DNA from: Henningerozyma blattae CBS 6284
Taxonomy: Eukaryota > Ascomycota > Saccharomycetes > Saccharomycetales > Saccharomycetaceae
Direction of reading: 5' to 3'
Assembly: GCF_000315915.1 (NCBI RefSeq)
Contig: NC_020189.1
Span: 620,001-684,000, forward strand
Length of the DNA stretch: 64,000 bases
This document shows, one piece after another, positions 60,996-64,000 of the stretch (positions within the stretch are counted from its first letter, which is position 1; every line of letters begins with the position of its first letter). The notes beneath the pieces are model-generated. The model was not told the origin of the DNA. It was given only the letters and a program-made list of their open reading frames with translations, and ran no database searches. The translations under genes were made by a program, and so were the position numbers.

Positions 60996-61718
60996 ATGGC
61001 TATTACAATTAGAAGGGCTACTGTCAATGATATGATTTGCATGCAAAATGCGAATTTGCATAATTTACCAGAAAATTACATGCTAAAATATTATATGTAT
61101 CATATATTATCATGGCCTGAAGCATCCTTTGTTGCTACTACGACAGATATTGAGGTGTTAGAAGAAGAAAAAGAGCAATTGGCACAAAATAAAGAAAGTG
61201 AAATATTATCTTTAGAGGATACCGAAACGGGTGCAATAATTAAACTTGATCCAACTTATGTAGCACCTGGTGAAAAATTGGTTGGTTACGTTTTAGCTAA
61301 GATGAATGATGACGCTGACCAAAAAGATGAACCCTTGAACGGTCATATAACATCTTTGAGTGTCATGAGAACTTACAGAAGAATGGGTCTTGCTGAAAAA
61401 TTAATGAGACAAGCATTATTTGCATTAAGAGAAGTTTATCAAGCCGAATATGTTTCTCTACACGTTAGAGAGTCAAATAGAGCTGCTTTACATTTATATA
61501 GAGACACTTTAGAATTTGAAGTTTTGAGTGTAGAAAAAAGTTATTATCAAGATGGTGAAGATGCATATGCAATGAAAAAAATCTTAGACCTAGATGAGTT
61601 ACAAGTAAGCAATTTTGCTCATCGTGGTAACAAATCAGAACAAAAGCCTGAAGATGATTTACAATCTGACCTGTTGGCTGACATTATTAGTAATGGAACT
61701 GATAACATTGTAGTTTGA
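60996..61718 (+). CDS. ARD1: NatA catalytic subunit, N-terminal acetyltransferase Ard1
   Basis: Catalytic subunit of NatA, which with Nat1 and Nat5 acetylates N-terminal Ser, Ala, Thr and Gly of nascent chains on the ribosome. The 240-residue protein (S. cerevisiae Ard1 about 238) has the GNAT fold: an N-terminal [42 protein letters not shown] nearly identical to Ard1, a variable acidic insert (about 55-80), then [22 protein letters not shown] containing the acetyl-CoA motif RRMGLA, and [16 protein letters not shown]. The end [17 protein letters not shown] also matches Ard1. ARD1 and VPS29 are convergent neighbours in S. cerevisiae (YHR013C/YHR012W), exactly as here. Confidence 0.96.
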   Translation: MAITIRRATVNDMICMQNANLHNLPENYMLKYYMYHILSWPEASFVATTTDIEVLEEEKEQLAQNKESEILSLEDTETGAIIKLDPTYVAPGEKLVGYVLAKMNDDADQKDEPLNGHITSLSVMRTYRRMGLAEKLMRQALFALREVYQAEYVSLHVRESNRAALHLYRDTLEFEVLSVEKSYYQDGEDAYAMKKILDLDELQVSNFAHRGNKSEQKPEDDLQSDLLADIISNGTDNIVV

Positions 61719-62335
61719 CCTAAGTATTTCATATAGACAGAAATAAAATTTAAGTAGGATAATTAATCTTTCCCTGGGCATGCATTATATTATTATCTCT
61801 ACTTAACACCAATCCCACGGCTCACCTGTTTAGAGATAATTCAGATGGTGTTACTCATATGCATAGTACAAGAAATTTATTAAAAACCACCATTCATTAT
61901 CCAAATTTTAAGAATCGAAGCAGAGGTTTCTACAAGCTTCTAATTAACGATTTATGTTACAGTTACATATGTTGATTTCTCTTTTAAATTCCTATTAAAT
62001 ATCTCTGAATCAGACAAAAAAGTTAGGTAGCTTGAGTATTTCCACACCGACTAACGAATTACTGATAGTCTCGAGCCAAATGCACTCACGTCATCATGTA
62101 AAGATATAGGAAAAAACTTCCTACCTTCTTAAGATTTGAACAAAAAGTATCCAAAAGTTATATTTTTTCTTATTCCGAATTTCATCCTCTTTATATAGTT
62201 TTCTTAGAGGTGCTATCACTTCGGACGACACTATTAGGATAATTAATTAGGGTTCGAGATATATAATAAATCATGTATATATTGAACTATGACAGAAATG
62301 CAGGTTGTGCTTGATAAAAAAGACTAGATAATAGC
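61719..62335. terminator. Convergent 3' region between ARD1 and VPS29
   Basis: 617 bp of AT-rich convergent spacer; no frame or RNA supported. A TAGGGTTCGAGAT string at about 62247 resembles a Pol III box B, but it lacks the TCC end and any partner box. Confidence 0.4.
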
Positions 62336-63582
62336 CTATGCATCCTTTTTATATACAACCTTATCAACTTTTACTTCACCATCCAACAGCATATAAACGT
62401 ATAGTGTGCAAACACTTGCTTGTATATCCAAAAGAACAAAACTTGGGGAACTAGCACCATTGACATCGAATTCTGAAATTTGGAAAGAAGATTTAGTAAT
62501 TGGCTGTTTATTGTCCTTAACTTCTTGGGTTATCTCATCTTCTTTTTCGTCCTGTTCGCTATCTGACTTCATTTTGGGTTCTTTTTCTAATTCTTCTTTT
62601 TGGTTCTGATCAAAGTCTTGTGAGGTATCTTCAATCTCCTTAGATGTATCTTGTTCCTTACGGTTTATTTTTTGATCAACATCTGAAGTAGATTCTGTAT
62701 CTACGGTGAAAGATTTTTCAGATCTTAAGTTCGTTTCCGTATATTCATTAGTTATATCTTTGGCAGCTTTTGTTACTGTATTTTTTTCTTCACTACTATC
62801 AAGTTTTACAACATCTTGTTTGTTGTCTAATTCTGAATCTTTATTGGTAACCTCATTATCCGTGTTATCTGTAATGTTGTCTTTAGCTTCTTTTTTAATT
62901 TCTTCTTTGGGTGCCTCTGGTATATCAATGAATTCTGATTCAAAATCATTAGGTATTGGCCAATCAGTATTAAAAGCACCCGTGCAGCTACCTGGATTGA
63001 CAAAAAATTTACCTTCTAATGTATAAGCCTCTACATTGTGAGTGCCACCCCACAACATTATATCAACATCTAATTGTCTTGCTAATGCTAGTAATGATAG
63101 TGGATCACTCTTTGGTACAATAGTATAACCGCTACAACAGCCAATTCTGAATCCACCTTGCTCAAATACTGCAGTCATGGGTATTTCTTGGCTTTGTTTT
63201 GAATGGTTTATTGATCCGGTATCTTTAGATGGTAAGATTATTTTACCATTGTCAAACTCACCACGAACTGGTACTATATTTGGAGTTATTGATTGGACAA
63301 ATTTTAGAAAGCTGTATGATTTGGTACAATTACCCAATAAAATAACTTTTGAAATCTTGTTTGGAACATTTAGTAGTTTTTGAAATTTACTTGGTAAATC
63401 CTAGACAAATTTTTTATTTAATAATGCATTAGAGTTATACTTATCATCAGTACTCAATAAAATTATGGTAATAGTTAGTAAAATAAAATTTGATCGAAAA
63501 TATATCAGTTTCCCTGTTATACTAAAATACATACAATCGCTCTATCTGGTATATGTGCATCTGCTAAAGCTAATATCAACAT
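62336..63582 (-). CDS. VPS29: Retromer subunit Vps29, two exons with a long acidic insert
   Basis: Vps29 is a metallophosphoesterase-fold scaffold of the retromer (with Vps35 and Vps26) that returns Vps10 from endosome to Golgi. Exon 1 is 63535-63582 (16 codons, MLILALADAHIPDRAI), exon 2 is 62336-63400, joined in phase 0 to 370 residues. Splice signals are GTATGT at the donor, TACTAAC at 63474-63480 and CTAG at the acceptor. Conserved parts are LLGNCTKSYSFLKF, VRGEFDNG, PMTAVFEQGGFRIGCCSGYT, MLWGGTHNVEAYTLEGKFFVNPGSCTGAFNTDWP and the C-terminal SPSFVLLDIQASVCTLYVY. Between them a Lys/Glu/Asp/Thr-rich insert (about 200-325) makes the protein longer than S. cerevisiae Vps29 (about 282) and twice the human form. 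S. cerevisiae VPS29 also has an intron at this place. Confidence 0.93.
63401..63534 (-). other. Spliceosomal intron of VPS29 (134 nt)
   Basis: Canonical yeast signals on the minus strand: 5' GTATGT (63534-63529), branch box TACTAAC (63480-63474) and 3' AG (63402-63401). The branch point lies about 73 nt before the acceptor. Removal joins Ile16 to DLPSKFQKLL, the sequence seen after DAHIPDRA in Vps29 proteins. Confidence 0.93.
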
Positions 63583-64000
63583 ATTCTTTTGACTATATAC
63601 CCGTAATTTGGGATTATTTTTGTCCTCTTTGTTGAAGTAAAATAAGCTTTGATAGCTTCTTCGTTCTTTTTTATATAAATGTTTACCATTGTTACTCGCA
63701 ATTTCATATCGTTTAATTTCCAAGCCTTATTTAAAAAGGGTCGCTATTTTGGAAATCGCTAATTTAATAGATAATCTAAACAAGCAAGTAGAAAATTTAC
63801 GATAAACATCTATTAAGCTGTAATAATTTGGAAGTTAGATAAAAACTGTACCAGATACAGAATTGGCGAGTTAGTGAAATAGCTTATAATTATATATTCA
63901 GTTCCTTAGAATAGTAAAACAAAAATAGTTATTTTTTAAATATTAATAAATGCAAATTCACAGGTACATATATCTCAGTCAATATATAGATATATATCAC
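63583..64000. other. VPS29 upstream region, right edge of window
   Basis: No gene is supported. AT-rich with TATATATAGATATATATC near the edge. RPL27, the expected ancestral neighbour in this segment, would lie beyond the window. Confidence 0.4.

Noticed and set aside
62240..62262. GGGTTCGAGAT as Pol III box B
   Set aside because: It lacks the conserved end of box B and no box A or cloverleaf could be drawn.

Overview
This window is nuclear DNA of a budding yeast of the family Saccharomycetaceae. It is AT-rich, almost intron-free and compact, and its proteins resemble Saccharomyces cerevisiae proteins end to end (Cka1, Aro3, Krs1, Ard1 and Fad1 are easily recognised). Gene order is the best clue to lineage. 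Neighbours that lie on two different S. cerevisiae chromosomes are interleaved here: the YIL035-039 set with YER048, the YBR053-060 set with YDR034-038, the YDL044-045 set with YOL070-071, and the YDR472-476 set with YHR012-013. Several genes that belong between them in the ancestral order (PRP6, LYS14, TSC3, TRM7) are missing here. That pattern fits a post-whole-genome-duplication yeast that lost a different set of duplicates from S. cerevisiae (the Vanderwaltozyma, Tetrapisispora, Kazachstania or Naumovozyma type). The species cannot be named from the sequence alone.

Layout. 0.6-5.6 kb: CKA1 kinase, a short CST6/ACA1-like bZIP factor, TED1 and CAJ1, in a relatively GC-rich block with small tandem repeats. 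5.6-8.0 kb: an empty breakpoint region with a helically phased array of CCG triplets. 8.0-13.7 kb: two FLR1-type multidrug exporters flanking an SMP-30/regucalcin-like gene. 13.7-16.4 kb: empty. 16.4-17.9 kb: a GH5 hydrolase like YBR056W. 18.1-21.5 kb: a decayed Ty3/gypsy element whose two LTRs face each other, 16 bp from a tRNA-Gln(UUG) gene. 22.8-43.3 kb: a CYSTM microprotein, ARO3, MUM2, UBP14, EHD3, AKL1, ORC2, KRS1 and an ENA sodium ATPase. 45.1-51.0 kb: a yapsin and an NBA1-like bud-neck protein. 51.5-64 kb: MTF2, FAD1, SDH5, a DUF2470 membrane protein, PRP3, a frameshifted gene in the SPO13 position, TRS31, ARD1 and the two-exon VPS29.

Functional themes. Most genes are single-copy housekeeping genes: aromatic amino-acid synthesis, lysyl-tRNA charging, replication origin binding, ubiquitin recycling, pre-mRNA splicing, TRAPP and retromer trafficking, and assembly of mitochondrial flavin enzymes (FAD1 makes FAD, SDH5 inserts it into succinate dehydrogenase). 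The accessory part is the left third: drug exporters, a stress-type lactonase-like gene and the retroelement.

Most interesting signals: (1) the inverted-LTR Ty3 relic truncated in RNase H; (2) nine CCG triplets spaced in multiples of about 10.5 bp upstream of a drug exporter; (3) a one-base frameshift in an A7 run that cuts a SPO13-position gene short of 67 further open codons; (4) the FLR1 - SMP-30 - FLR1 cluster; (5) an orphan Pol III box B at 23.0 kb. No CRISPR, rRNA or convincing centromere was found. All assignments come from reading the sequence and from memory of the families; nothing was searched.
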